A stretch of DNA of 64,000 nt, from assembly GCF_023151555.2 (NCBI RefSeq), contig NZ_CP100425.1, forward strand, positions 3,410,001-3,474,000. The letters run 5' to 3'. Source of the stretch: Photobacterium sp. CCB-ST2H9 (GTDB taxonomy: Bacteria > Pseudomonadota > Gammaproteobacteria > Enterobacterales > Vibrionaceae). This document shows, piece after piece, positions 10,495 through 19,547 of the stretch (the first letter of the stretch is position 1; the number at the start of each line of letters is the position of its first letter). The translations under genes and the position numbers were made by a program. Below the pieces are notes generated by a model, which was not told the DNA's origin, made no database searches, and saw only the letters and a list, made by a program, of their open reading frames with translations.

Positions 10495-11346
10495 TTACAG
10501 CCGGTTACCGCGATACGCTGATGACGGATTCAGCAACATGTGACGGTTCACATCTTTGTACAGCAGATAGCGGAAACGACCCGGACCACCGGCATAACAT
10601 GCCTGCGGGCAGAAAGCCCGTAACCACATATAGTCACCGGCTTCCACTTCGACCCAGTCCTGATTCAGGTGATAAACCGCCTTACCTTCGAGCACATACA
10701 GGCCATGCTCCATGACATGGGTTTCATCGAAAGGAATGATCCCGCCGGGCTGAAAAGTCACAATGTTGACATGCATGTCATGACGCATATCTGTCGGATC
10801 AGCAAACCGGGTGGTCGCCCAGACATCACCGGTATCCGGCATGGCAGTCGGTTCGATGTCGTTTTCATTGGTCACGAATGCATCCGGCACCGCAATGCCA
10901 TCTACAAACTGGTAAGCCTTCCGGATCCAGTGGAACCGCACCGGTGCATCGCTGTGATTTTTCAGACGCCATTGTGCCGAAGGCGGCAGATAAGCATAAC
11001 CTCCGGTGGTCATATGATGCTCTTCCCCTTCCAGGGTCAGGGTCATCTCCCCTTCGACGATAAACAGCACGCCTTCTGCACCGGCATCCAGTTCAGGTTT
11101 ATCACTGCCGCCCTGCGGTGACACTTCCATGATGTAATGAGAGAAGGTTTCCGCAAAACCTGTCATCGGCCGGGCAATCACCCAGAGCCGAGTGTCTTCC
11201 CAGAACGGCAGAAAACTGGTCACGATATCGCTCATCACGCCCTTGGGAATGATGGCATACGCTTCGGTAAACACCGCGCGGTCCGACAGAATTTGAGTTT
11301 GGGGCGGCAGACCGCCCTGAGGGGCATAATAAGTATTACGAGCCAT
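10495..11346 (-). CDS. allE: (S)-ureidoglycine aminohydrolase, bicupin
   Basis: A 283-residue double-cupin protein matching AllE/YlbA, which releases ammonia from (S)-ureidoglycine to give (S)-ureidoglycolate in purine-ring degradation and needs Mn2+. The first cupin covers about residues 40-130 (EGVLFIVEGEMTL). The second is about 185-265, with the metal-ligand region FDETHVMEHGLYVLEGKAVY. ATG 11346 has a good AAGGAT Shine-Dalgarno eight bases upstream; the open frame continues further but without a site. No allantoinase, allantoicase or urate genes are in the window, so it looks isolated. A divergent LysR gene is the likely regulator. Confidence 0.9.
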   Translation of the reverse strand: MARNTYYAPQGGLPPQTQILSDRAVFTEAYAIIPKGVMSDIVTSFLPFWEDTRLWVIARPMTGFAETFSHYIMEVSPQGGSDKPELDAGAEGVLFIVEGEMTLTLEGEEHHMTTGGYAYLPPSAQWRLKNHSDAPVRFHWIRKAYQFVDGIAVPDAFVTNENDIEPTAMPDTGDVWATTRFADPTDMRHDMHVNIVTFQPGGIIPFDETHVMEHGLYVLEGKAVYHLNQDWVEVEAGDYMWLRAFCPQACYAGGPGRFRYLLYKDVNRHMLLNPSSAYRGNRL

Positions 11347-11513
11347 GACAGATATCCTTTCATGTATAGCAGTGTGACTGCGCCGATAGATCAAGCAGGA
11401 TCTGGATGAGACTGCTGTTTCGATACTGGAGACTTATGATTGTAGAGCATGGCTGTTTGATTTATAAATTAAATAAATAAATGCCAGTTAGTGGATTTTC
11501 CACTGGAAAAATC

Positions 11514-12389
11514 ATGAACCTCAACAAGACATTAGATCCGGTATTGCTCCGCAGCTTCGTCGCCGTCATCGACAGCGGCAGCTTTACCCGTGCTGCCGAG
11601 AGTACCCACCTCACACAATCGACGGTCAGTCAGCAAGTCCGTAAACTCGAATCACAGCTGGGGTGTGAACTGCTGCACCGAAAAGGCCGCTATGTTACAG
11701 CAACATTGGAAGGAGAGCGGGTGCTCAGCTATGCCCGCCGCATCCTGCAGCTGATGAATGAAGCCGTCGCGCAGACCAGCCTCAGTGCTGAACAGCAAAA
11801 AATCCGTCTGGGCGTTCCGGAAGATTTTGCTACCCATGCCATCATGCCGACCCTGCATGCCTTTTCCAGTGCGTATCCGGGCATCCGGCTGGAAGTGAAA
11901 AGCGGGATGTGCAGTGATATCTGGCGAGAGTTTCAGAACAGTGAGCTAGATCTGGCGCTGGTCAAACAACGCCCGGGCAGCCAGCCCGGCCTGAGTCACT
12001 GGCCCGAACCGCTATGCTGGATCGACGCGCTGCACAGCAACAACCTCGAACGGCACCCTGTCCCGCTGGTCTCATTCCCGATTGGCGGGCTGTACCGGAA
12101 CGAGATGGCCCATACGTTTGACAGTCTGGGTCGCAGTTGGCGGCTGGCTTATGTCAGTACCAGCCTGTCCGGTGTTTGCTGCGCTGTCGAAGCCGGACTG
12201 GGGATTTCACTCTTACCCCGGCGTCTGGTGACCGCTCAGCACCGGATCTTGGACGAACAGGACGGACTGCCGCCGGTACCGGATATGGAGGTGACCCTGC
12301 ATGCACAAAGCAAACTTTCTGCGCTCAGCCGGACCCTGGCCGAGCAACTAATCCATACCTGTGACCGGATTTTCGAACGCGAGCAATAA
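11514..12389 (+). CDS. LysR-family transcriptional regulator
   Basis: A 291-residue regulator with a winged helix-turn-helix at about 6-65 (LRSFVAVIDSGSFTRAAESTHLTQSTVSQQVRKLE) and a substrate-binding domain over the rest (KIRLGVPEDFATHAIMPTLHAF and onwards). ATG 11514 gives the canonical LysR N-terminus; the frame extends 11 codons upstream. It is divergent from the ureidoglycine aminohydrolase gene with 167 bp between starts, the classic LysR arrangement, so control of that gene is likely but inferred. The inducer is unknown. Confidence 0.9.
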   Translation: MNLNKTLDPVLLRSFVAVIDSGSFTRAAESTHLTQSTVSQQVRKLESQLGCELLHRKGRYVTATLEGERVLSYARRILQLMNEAVAQTSLSAEQQKIRLGVPEDFATHAIMPTLHAFSSAYPGIRLEVKSGMCSDIWREFQNSELDLALVKQRPGSQPGLSHWPEPLCWIDALHSNNLERHPVPLVSFPIGGLYRNEMAHTFDSLGRSWRLAYVSTSLSGVCCAVEAGLGISLLPRRLVTAQHRILDEQDGLPPVPDMEVTLHAQSKLSALSRTLAEQLIHTCDRIFEREQ

Positions 12390-12393
12390 CACA

Positions 12394-12424
12394 AAAAAGA
12401 AACGGCCCGCTCGGGCCGTTTCAG
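12394..12424. terminator. Terminator between the LysR gene and cysQ
   Basis: Stem AAACGGCCCG/CGGGCCGTTT with a two-base centre (12401-12422). The minus strand is followed by a long T run, giving a strong cysQ terminator; on the plus strand only TTTCAGTGTTT follows, so it is weaker for the LysR gene. Confidence 0.8.
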
Positions 12425-12431
12425 TGTTTAG

Positions 12432-13265
12432 TTAACTGGCTTCCATCATCCGGTTATCCGGCGTCAGAATCTCAGACCAGGGCAGACTCTCATCGCCCAG
12501 AGTAATAAAGTTCGGATTTTCCAGCGTATGCCGCTCGTTGTAAGACAACGGCGTCAGATGTGTGTTGAGGATTCGACCGCCTGCTTCTTCGACAATGCAT
12601 TGCGTCGCAGCAGTGTCCCACTCCCCGGTCGGCCCCAGTCGCAGATAACAATCCACCGCACCTTCGGCCACCAGACAGGATTTCAGTGCCGCCGAGCCCA
12701 GCGGTACCAAATCATAGTTCAGCGCCGGATCCAATCGATTGGTGATCACACGTATATCCTGACGCCGGCTGATTGCCACAGCAATCGAGCGTGTCGGACC
12801 TTCATGTTTATGAGTGGAAATCCGGACCGTTTCACCTTCCGGCGTGATCTTCCAGGCTCCCTGATTCCGATACGCGTAATACACAACGCCGGAGACCGGT
12901 GCATAGACCACCCCCATCACCGGCTGATTGTCTTCCACCAGCGCGATAATAGTTGCGAAATCTCCGCTGCCGGCAATAAATTCCTGAGTACCGTCCAGCG
13001 GGTCCACCAGCCAGTAGCGCTGCCACTGACTCCGCTCTGCAAAAGGAATGGCAGCATCTTCTTCCGACAAGACGGGAATGTCCGGAGTCAGTTCACTCAA
13101 ACGCTCCAGCACTAGTTTATGGGCCGCCAGATCTGCACTGGTGACCGGAGTATTATCATGCTTGACCTGCTTCTCAAACTGGCCACGCTGGTAAATATCC
13201 AGTATTACCTGTCCCGATGCCCGGGCAATTTCAATCACGGATGGAATAAGGCTCGATAGTTCCAT
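12432..13265 (-). CDS. cysQ: 3'(2'),5'-bisphosphate nucleotidase
   Basis: Removes 3'-phosphoadenosine-5'-phosphate made during sulfate assimilation. The 277-residue protein has the Li+-sensitive phosphatase motifs: SEED (67-70), DPLDGT (88-93) and EWDTAATQCIVEEAGG (about 211-226) for Mg2+ and phosphate. Start ATG 13265 has a GGAG site. It lies 14 bp behind nudE, so the two nucleotide-cleaning enzymes are cotranscribed, as in vibrios and enterobacteria. Confidence 0.96.
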   Translation of the reverse strand: MELSSLIPSVIEIARASGQVILDIYQRGQFEKQVKHDNTPVTSADLAAHKLVLERLSELTPDIPVLSEEDAAIPFAERSQWQRYWLVDPLDGTQEFIAGSGDFATIIALVEDNQPVMGVVYAPVSGVVYYAYRNQGAWKITPEGETVRISTHKHEGPTRSIAVAISRRQDIRVITNRLDPALNYDLVPLGSAALKSCLVAEGAVDCYLRLGPTGEWDTAATQCIVEEAGGRILNTHLTPLSYNERHTLENPNFITLGDESLPWSEILTPDNRMMEAS

Positions 13266-13279
13266 CTCACACTCCTGCG

Positions 13280-13828
13280 CTAGGATAAGTACTTCAATGC
13301 CAAAAATAAGGCGGTGATGCTTCTGGCTTCCGCAAAGTCCAGATGACTGAGCAGTTCCTCAGCCTGCGCCAATGGCCAGCGCACCACCTCCAGCGGTTCG
13401 GGTTCATCACCTTCCAGCCGTTCAGGATACAAGTCCTGGGCCAGAAACAGCGTCATCCGGCTGGAAAAATAGGACGGTGCCAGCACGACTTCTTTCATGG
13501 GGACCAAAATATTGGCACCGAAGCCGATTTCTTCTTTCATTTCACGGTTCGCAGCCTGCTCGGCCGCTTCACCATGATCGATCAGTCCTTTTGGAAAGCC
13601 CAGCTCATAGCGGTCAGTACCAGCCGAATATTCACGAACCAGTAGCAGGTCGCCTTCTGCCGTAACCGGGACCACCATCACCGCATGGCGCCCGCTGGGC
13701 TTCATGCGTTCATAGGTCCGTGTCACCCCGTTACTGAAGCGAAGATCCAAAGATTCAATCTTGAACAGGCGTGACTGGGCCACAACCTCAGTCGCCAGAA
13801 TGGTTGGTTTTTTGCTTTCTGCCGCCAT
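13280..13828 (-). CDS. nudE: ADP compounds hydrolase NudE
   Basis: A 182-residue Nudix hydrolase with a complete Nudix box at 81-103 (G81, E87, R95-E96, E99-E100, G102) inside GFPKGLIDHG. The family hydrolyses ADP-ribose, Ap3A and NADH. Start ATG 13828 has an AAGGAAA site eight bases upstream. It is the first gene of the nudE-cysQ pair and sits about 130 bp after the end of gspN on the same strand. No terminator is obvious between nudE and the gsp operon, so some gsp read-through is possible. Confidence 0.95.
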   Translation of the reverse strand: MAAESKKPTILATEVVAQSRLFKIESLDLRFSNGVTRTYERMKPSGRHAVMVVPVTAEGDLLLVREYSAGTDRYELGFPKGLIDHGEAAEQAANREMKEEIGFGANILVPMKEVVLAPSYFSSRMTLFLAQDLYPERLEGDEPEPLEVVRWPLAQAEELLSHLDFAEARSITALFLALKYLS

Positions 13829-13955
13829 GCTGTTTCCTTGTAACTTGGTCTACCGGGTATTAAATGGCAAGGCTGTCAGAAAATAAAGTAAAAAAGCCAC
13901 ATTCCCCAAACCCGCTAGACCACTTTCAGCTTTGATGAACGCTGTCACCCTAAAA

Positions 13956-14714
13956 TTACAGGCGACCGGAATACCGAACCGGATAACGGCCGCTGGCATC
14001 CGGACTCCCCAACCACTTAAGCTGATCCCGTAAATTAGCGGGCAGCTCTGCCCCGGGCGTAAACCAGCCATTGAGACTGTAGGTTTGATTCTGGCTCAAG
14101 CTAGCCTGCCAATCGCTTTCGACCTGATTTGATTTCTGGTGAGAGGTGGCCGCCAACTGCCCGTCGTTACAGCTTAGTTCAGCATTCACCGGCCCCAAGT
14201 CGATTTCACCCATCGGCGTGCCGACCAAAGCACCATTCCAGGTCAGTACACCATCCAGTGCCTGACAATAAGGCGAGGCAAATCGGTAATCATTCAGCGT
14301 CAGTGTAAAACTGCCGCCCAAGGTTAACGGTATCGGTAAGCGCACAGACTGCACCACCTGTTGCGCTGACATCGTCAGCACAACACCTTTTGCGTACGGG
14401 CCATCAAAATTAATGCCAAGAGTACCATCGCCACGGTATCCCAGCTCACTGCCCCTGCCCATGCTCACCTTAAAAGCCGCATCGCCTGTCAGCAGCTTCC
14501 AGGGAAACATTGTCCATTCAGCCTCTCCCAACACCCACTGCTGCCAGCGAATTTGCGATGCACTGCCCTTCCAGGGCGTCCCGCTGATCCCGGAGACAAC
14601 CAACCCCGGTGTATTCGGTACAAACTGCCATAACCAGCTTGCGGGCAAATGCACCAGCAAACTCACCAGCAGGGCAAACACGAAGCTCACCCCAACAAAC
14701 ACTCTGAAACCCAC
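13956..14714 (-). CDS. gspN: Type II secretion system protein N
   Basis: A 252-residue inner-membrane-anchored component with a single N-terminal membrane segment (about 5-27, VFVGVSFVFALLVSLLVHLPASW) and a periplasmic domain, consistent with the GspN family. GspN is found in a subset of T2SS, including Vibrio EpsN, and is dispensable in some of them. It is the last gene of the operon, two bases after gspM. Confidence 0.93.
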   Translation of the reverse strand: MGFRVFVGVSFVFALLVSLLVHLPASWLWQFVPNTPGLVVSGISGTPWKGSASQIRWQQWVLGEAEWTMFPWKLLTGDAAFKVSMGRGSELGYRGDGTLGINFDGPYAKGVVLTMSAQQVVQSVRLPIPLTLGGSFTLTLNDYRFASPYCQALDGVLTWNGALVGTPMGEIDLGPVNAELSCNDGQLAATSHQKSNQVESDWQASLSQNQTYSLNGWFTPGAELPANLRDQLKWLGSPDASGRYPVRYSGRL

Positions 14715-14716
14715 GC

Positions 14717-15199
14717 TTAGCCTCGTCCCAACTGTAAACGGTTTACTTCGACCACACCGGCCTGATCGGTTTTGGACACATCCAGAAATTTCGCTTCAAT
14801 CCCATGCTCATCCCGGAGAAATGCCAGCCAGTTCACCAGGGTATTAAACGGCAAAGGCTGAACCCAGACCTGTACCGATTCATCGCGCGGTTGCGGCTGC
14901 ATCCGGATCAGTTCAATCCGGAATCGCCGGGTCGTTTCATTGACCACCTGATTCAGTCCTGTCGGACTGATGCTCCCAGACGCGCCGGTTTTCGCTCTGC
15001 GCTTCATGATATCATCCGCTTTGCTGCTCACCCAGGTCAGTAACTGGCGCTGGTTTTTCAGCTCATTTTCGGCGTGTTCCGCGCGTAAAGCCATCGGCTG
15101 CCAGATCCCCCAGTAGAGGACGGCAATCACCAGCACAATTCCGCCACCGATCACCAAGCGCTGTTCACGGCTGGTTAAGGACTTAAACCACTGATTCAC
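14717..15199 (-). CDS. gspM: Type II secretion system protein M
   Basis: A 160-residue bitopic protein with a short cytoplasmic N-terminus (SLTSREQRL), one membrane helix (about 15-36) and a periplasmic ferredoxin-like domain. It pairs with GspL in the inner-membrane platform. Its start overlaps the gspL stop by 4 bp, indicating translational coupling. Confidence 0.95.
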   Translation of the reverse strand: MNQWFKSLTSREQRLVIGGGIVLVIAVLYWGIWQPMALRAEHAENELKNQRQLLTWVSSKADDIMKRRAKTGASGSISPTGLNQVVNETTRRFRIELIRMQPQPRDESVQVWVQPLPFNTLVNWLAFLRDEHGIEAKFLDVSKTDQAGVVEVNRLQLGRG

Positions 15200-16485
15200 G
15201 AACGCCTCCTCAGTACCAGCGCACCACTTACCTGCTGGCCTTCCCGGTTCAGCTGGCCCTGGTCAACTTCAAATTCTTTCACCAGCATTACCCTGAGTTG
15301 CTCAAAGTGCTGGAACTCCGCTGCAATTGCCTGAAGACGCAGCTCCTTACGGTTCTGATCATATTTCAGGTTCTGGACGGTCAGCTGCGGCACACTACTC
15401 AGAGCCGGCCGCAATTTGACCAGCCACGGCAACAGTCCCTCACCGGATTCCGCGCCGCCCAGGCGTTTCATTTCATCATTGAACTGACGCTTCACATATC
15501 CTGTATTCGGTATTGACTTAAACTGAGGCAGCACCTCACGGAAAATCCGGTAACTCTCTTCTTTATAGACCTCTGCCTGCTGCTCGATGCTCTGCACCCG
15601 AACCACATATTCAGCCACCATGCCCCCTAACAGCAACGCAGCGGCAATGCCGACTTTACGCCAGGGCTTCAGTGCCTTATGCCAGGTAGGCTGCAACTTG
15701 TAAGGGCCCGATAACAGGCTGGATTTACTCTCGTGCGCCCCTTTTGCCAGCAGCGCCATCACAAGTTCTGGTGCTTCAGCCTGCCAAACCCCGGGCATAC
15801 CCGACGGTGCCGGGGTGAAATGACGGATACGTGTCTGAACCACCTCGGCATCTCCGCCTGCCAGTTCTTCAGCCACTTCAGCTTCAACCTCCTCCTCAGA
15901 GATATCTTCTTCCATGGCCTGACTGATCAAAGGAACTTTCTGTGCCGTCAGCCAACTTGCCAGCCACTCACTGTCTGCACATATTCCCTGTGTCACTGAC
16001 TGCCGCAGCAACCACTGACCATCGATTTCCGCGGCACTGTAGCTGTTCTCAAATGCCGGCAGGCAGAGACAGTCCGGAATAACTTTCCGGACAGACAACC
16101 CGGCATCCTCACACAGTGACAGCCAGTCCTGCATCCGCTGATGACCCACCACTGCCACATGCGCTTTATCCGCTTCACGCTTCAGCATGTGGATATGCAA
16201 ATCATCGACATCCTGAGCCAGCTCTTCCTCCAGCAGGTAAGGCAACACCTGCGCAAGCTGGCGTCCGGACCCTGATGGAATTGACACCTGACTCAGCAGC
16301 ACATCACTTCCCGGCACCAGTAAGTACACCGGCCGGTTCGCACCGTAATCCGCCAGTTCGCTGAGCTGACTGCTGTCAGCCAGTTCACCCGAGGCAATTA
16401 CTTCCTGTTGCTGTGGCGACCAGACCAGCCAATGCACCGGCCCGGCAGGACGGCTACTTAGCCTTATCGTCAGAAACTCGCTCAC
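15196..16485 (-). CDS. gspL: Type II secretion system protein L
   Basis: A 429-residue platform protein. The cytoplasmic part (about 1-270) has an actin-like fold that binds the GspE ATPase, and includes a very acidic linker (EEDISEEEVEAEVAEE, about 195-210). One membrane helix (about 276-294) and a periplasmic ferredoxin-like domain follow. The start lies inside gspK with an overlap of 32 bp, unusually long for this operon. Confidence 0.95.
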   Translation of the reverse strand: MSEFLTIRLSSRPAGPVHWLVWSPQQQEVIASGELADSSQLSELADYGANRPVYLLVPGSDVLLSQVSIPSGSGRQLAQVLPYLLEEELAQDVDDLHIHMLKREADKAHVAVVGHQRMQDWLSLCEDAGLSVRKVIPDCLCLPAFENSYSAAEIDGQWLLRQSVTQGICADSEWLASWLTAQKVPLISQAMEEDISEEEVEAEVAEELAGGDAEVVQTRIRHFTPAPSGMPGVWQAEAPELVMALLAKGAHESKSSLLSGPYKLQPTWHKALKPWRKVGIAAALLLGGMVAEYVVRVQSIEQQAEVYKEESYRIFREVLPQFKSIPNTGYVKRQFNDEMKRLGGAESGEGLLPWLVKLRPALSSVPQLTVQNLKYDQNRKELRLQAIAAEFQHFEQLRVMLVKEFEVDQGQLNREGQQVSGALVLRRRS

Positions 16486-17473
16486 TCATTCCTCCATATC
16501 GGCGACGCACAACCGTCACCTTGTTCTCCCCGTCTCGTTTGAGCAGGGCCAGTATTCTTAATCGAGCCCGGTCTACTTTCACTTCAGCATCCAGCTCAAA
16601 ATAATCACTTTTGACGGCCAGATAAGGCTTCGCCTGATCTCTGACCGTCTTGGTCAGACGACTGATTGCTCCGTCTGCCAAAAAGGCCTCAACATCCTGC
16701 CAGCCATCATAAGGACGATTTTCAATCAGCTGTCGGGCATCATCCAGGCTCAGCTCAGGGCTGAATACCCCGACCAGCAAGGCAGCCTGAGTCGCTTTGA
16801 TGGTATTCACGTTAATCAGCAGCTCGGTGGTGGGCAAAGCACACAAGAATGGACGTGCCTGCTGGAACATTTTGGCGCTCACACCACTCACCGCCCGCAA
16901 TTCGGTCACATCCGCCATCAGATTTCTGGGGGGAAGATAAGGCGGTGAAAAACCCTCATAGCTGCTGTCACCCGCACCATAAGCGCTGTATACAGTTTCA
17001 TCCGGATCGACATATTCCCAGACGGAGTCCGCCGCCACTTCGGCTTCATAACTTTCACTGCCGCTTTCTTCCAGCAAGGCCTGCAGAAAACGGACCCGGA
17101 AAGGCTTTTTGGTTCGATCCTGCTCCGGCGCCTGGCCGGACAGAGCATTCAGGTTAAAACAGGCCTGGCGATCATAGATATTGCCCTTCACTTCCCCGTT
17201 ATCCAACGGGTAGCTCTGGCCTTCTGTCGCCCAGACCTGACTGAGATTCACCGTGTCGCTGTCAGACAGACTTTGCTCGATTGCAACTTTCGCCAGCTGC
17301 TCCATCCCCTGGCTGTACCAGTAGGCCTGCTGGTTAAACACCTGGTTTTCAACCCGGTAGAAATTCAGCTGCAAGCGATCGGTCATCTGTACAGCCAGCA
17401 GTGTCATCATGGCGAGCAGAAGAAGGACAACGATCAGGGCAACCCCGCGCTGTTTCGCTGGTGACCGCCTCAT
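16454..17473 (-). CDS. gspK: Type II secretion system minor pseudopilin K
   Basis: A 339-residue minor pseudopilin with the large alpha-domain typical of GspK. The N-terminus reads KQRGVALIVVLLLLAMMTLLAVQM, a type IV prepilin-like leader with cleavage after the glycine. As usual for GspK, the conserved Glu5 is absent. It caps the pseudopilus tip with I and J. Start overlaps gspJ by 4 bp. Confidence 0.95.
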   Translation of the reverse strand: MRRSPAKQRGVALIVVLLLLAMMTLLAVQMTDRLQLNFYRVENQVFNQQAYWYSQGMEQLAKVAIEQSLSDSDTVNLSQVWATEGQSYPLDNGEVKGNIYDRQACFNLNALSGQAPEQDRTKKPFRVRFLQALLEESGSESYEAEVAADSVWEYVDPDETVYSAYGAGDSSYEGFSPPYLPPRNLMADVTELRAVSGVSAKMFQQARPFLCALPTTELLINVNTIKATQAALLVGVFSPELSLDDARQLIENRPYDGWQDVEAFLADGAISRLTKTVRDQAKPYLAVKSDYFELDAEVKVDRARLRILALLKRDGENKVTVVRRRYGGMSERVSDDKAK

Positions 17474-18138
17474 GAATCTGCATCCCCGTCTTTTTTGGTT
17501 GCCGAAGGCAGTTTCGCCTCCGGCAGCATATATACGCGTTCAACTTTGCCGAAATCATCCAGCGTCAGCGTAACGGCAATCCCTTTGGGCAATGCCCCGC
17601 TGTCAGTCCAGCTGTCCTGCCAGCCCTCCGCGCCGTAGTAACGAAACGACAGTGCGGTCACGCCGGTCAGGACCTTGCGTACCAGCGGCTCAGTGCCGAC
17701 CACCGTATCCGGATAACGAAACCAGACCCGTTCGAGCGTCTCATCAATGATCCGATAACCGACCCGAAGAATTTCGCTGCGGGGAAACATCTGCTGCGGA
17801 TTTTGCCAGCCATCTCGGGTAAAAAGGATACCATGACTTGAAGAATCAAGAAGATACTCGCCACTTTGCAGCAGCGGACCACTTTCATTGTTCCCCTGCT
17901 GTCTGACCTGGCGGGCAACCATCTGGCGGAAATCACCATCAAGCATCACCATCGCACGCTGTATTTCCTGCAAGCGTTCATTATGCTCGCGAGACTGCTC
18001 ATCGCTACGCTGAACCCCATTCATTACCTGATAAGCAGACATGCTGAGCATGGCGAAGACGGCAATCGCAACGAGCACTTCCAGCAGCGTAAATCCGGCT
18101 GAACGCTGCAGCCCGGATGGGCGACGCTCAGTTTTCAA
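17470..18138 (-). CDS. gspJ: Type II secretion system minor pseudopilin J
   Basis: A 222-residue minor pseudopilin with a prepilin leader ending in SAG, followed by FTLLEVLVAIAVFAMLSMSAY with Glu5 present. It forms the pseudopilus tip complex with GspI and GspK. It overlaps gspI by 11 bp upstream and gspK by 4 bp downstream. Confidence 0.95.
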   Translation of the reverse strand: MKTERRPSGLQRSAGFTLLEVLVAIAVFAMLSMSAYQVMNGVQRSDEQSREHNERLQEIQRAMVMLDGDFRQMVARQVRQQGNNESGPLLQSGEYLLDSSSHGILFTRDGWQNPQQMFPRSEILRVGYRIIDETLERVWFRYPDTVVGTEPLVRKVLTGVTALSFRYYGAEGWQDSWTDSGALPKGIAVTLTLDDFGKVERVYMLPEAKLPSATKKDGDADS

Positions 18139-18505
18139 TGTAGGTCCTTAGGGTGGTTACCCGGTCTTTCATCGCTTCATCAGTCGCCACAGACACATCC
18201 AGAGCTCTCAGGTAGCCATCTGCGGTCTTCGTGCTGTTCACTGACCAGTACCAAGTTTGCCCGGCAAGCTCTGATTTGCCTTTTTTCTCGGCCGTCAGCC
18301 GTTCACCGGCAATGCGGAGCCGGGCGAGTTCATTGTCCGCCACCATGGTGGCAAAAGTTTTTTGTTCCAGATAACCCACGGTGTTGATGTGCTGACCAAC
18401 AGCCTTCATAACACTGAGGGCAGCGGTGGCAAAAATGGCCAGCGCTACCAGAACTTCCAGCAAGGTAAATCCGGTTTGCGTGAATTTCGTCAGGCCATCT
18501 TTCAT
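18128..18505 (-). CDS. gspI: Type II secretion system minor pseudopilin I
   Basis: A 125-residue minor pseudopilin with prepilin motif QTG-FTLLEVLVALAIFATAALSVM. It is the core of the tip complex. The start overlaps the gspH stop by 4 bp. Length is normal. Confidence 0.95.
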   Translation of the reverse strand: MKDGLTKFTQTGFTLLEVLVALAIFATAALSVMKAVGQHINTVGYLEQKTFATMVADNELARLRIAGERLTAEKKGKSELAGQTWYWSVNSTKTADGYLRALDVSVATDEAMKDRVTTLRTYIEN

Positions 18506-19077
18506 GGTTTCTTCCCCTCGCGGGTTTCGCCCGGAGCCAGCAAGTGCAGCTGTCCCACTTCATCGGCTTCAACCCGCCAGACATCACTTTCTCCGCTGGC
18601 ATCAAAGGTCACGGTAAACGGAGTATACTCACCACTGGCCATGACAATAATTTGCGGTGGCCGGGCCTGCTTCTCCTTTTCCTCCGCGAACAGGTCTTCA
18701 TCAAACAATGTCCCCGGCTCAAACAGACGGTCATCGTCCTGCCAGGCATTACTGCCGATTTTGACCTCCATTCCCAATGTGTCCGGCAGCGTTACTTCCG
18801 TAAAGTAACGGGAGTCTTTCAACGGCTGCCAGCCATCCGGCGCCAGCTCAAAAAAGCGATAGCCCTGTCGGTCAACCCGGACACCATAATCACGCCCGTT
18901 GAGCATCGCATCCTCCCCCAACAGCTGCACCAGATACTGAAAGCGATGCGCCTCTTCTTTCAGCGCATCGTCTTTCGGGGCAGGCAGGGTGAAAATAACG
19001 GCTACGGCGCTGGTTGCCAGCAGCACCAGCACCAGTAGCAGTTCGATCAGGGTAAAACCAGCAGCCTTTCGATACAT
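18502..19077 (-). CDS. gspH: Type II secretion system minor pseudopilin H
   Basis: A 191-residue minor pseudopilin with prepilin motif AAG-FTLIELLLVLVLLATSAVAVI, followed by the beta-rich GspH domain (RDYGVRVDRQGYRFFEL, about 62-78). It links the tip complex to the GspG shaft. Eight bases separate it from gspG. Confidence 0.95.
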   Translation of the reverse strand: MYRKAAGFTLIELLLVLVLLATSAVAVIFTLPAPKDDALKEEAHRFQYLVQLLGEDAMLNGRDYGVRVDRQGYRFFELAPDGWQPLKDSRYFTEVTLPDTLGMEVKIGSNAWQDDDRLFEPGTLFDEDLFAEEKEKQARPPQIIVMASGEYTPFTVTFDASGESDVWRVEADEVGQLHLLAPGETREGKKP

Positions 19078-19085
19078 ATCGGAAA

Positions 19086-19523
19086 TTAACGGTAGTCCAG
19101 CATATTCCAGTTGCCGATATCGGTATTCACACCTTCACCGCCTTCCTGACCATCAGCACCCAGGCTGAACACATCGACCGGGCCATTTTCGCCAGGCATC
19201 ACATACTGGTAATCATTACCCCAAGGGTCTTTCGGCAGACGCTTGATATAGCCACCGGTACGGTAGTTACGCGGCTCCGGCGTGGATGACGGAGCCGTAA
19301 CCAGCGCAGCCAGTCCCTGATCCGTGCTCGGGTACACACTGTTGTCCAGTTTGTACATGTCCAGCGCCTGCTCCAGTGCACCGATATCGGTCACCACTTT
19401 CTGCTGATCCGCCTTCTCTTTGTTACCCAGCAAGTTCGGCACGACCAGACTGGCCAGAACACCGAGAATCACGATAACCACCATGACTTCCAGCAGGGTA
19501 AAACCACGTTGTTGACGTTGCAT
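19086..19523 (-). CDS. gspG: Type II secretion system major pseudopilin G
   Basis: The shaft subunit of the pseudopilus, 145 residues. Leader MQRQQRG precedes FTLLEVMVVIVILGVLASLVVPNLLG, cleaved after Gly by the prepilin peptidase (not encoded here). The C-terminal calcium-loop region SLGADGQEGGEGVNTDIGNW is present. The frame continues five codons upstream (to 19538), but the ATG at 19523 gives the standard short leader and has an AGG-rich site. Confidence 0.96.
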   Translation of the reverse strand: MQRQQRGFTLLEVMVVIVILGVLASLVVPNLLGNKEKADQQKVVTDIGALEQALDMYKLDNSVYPSTDQGLAALVTAPSSTPEPRNYRTGGYIKRLPKDPWGNDYQYVMPGENGPVDVFSLGADGQEGGEGVNTDIGNWNMLDYR

Positions 19524-19547
19524 TGCAAAAACCTCCAAAAGGAAAAA

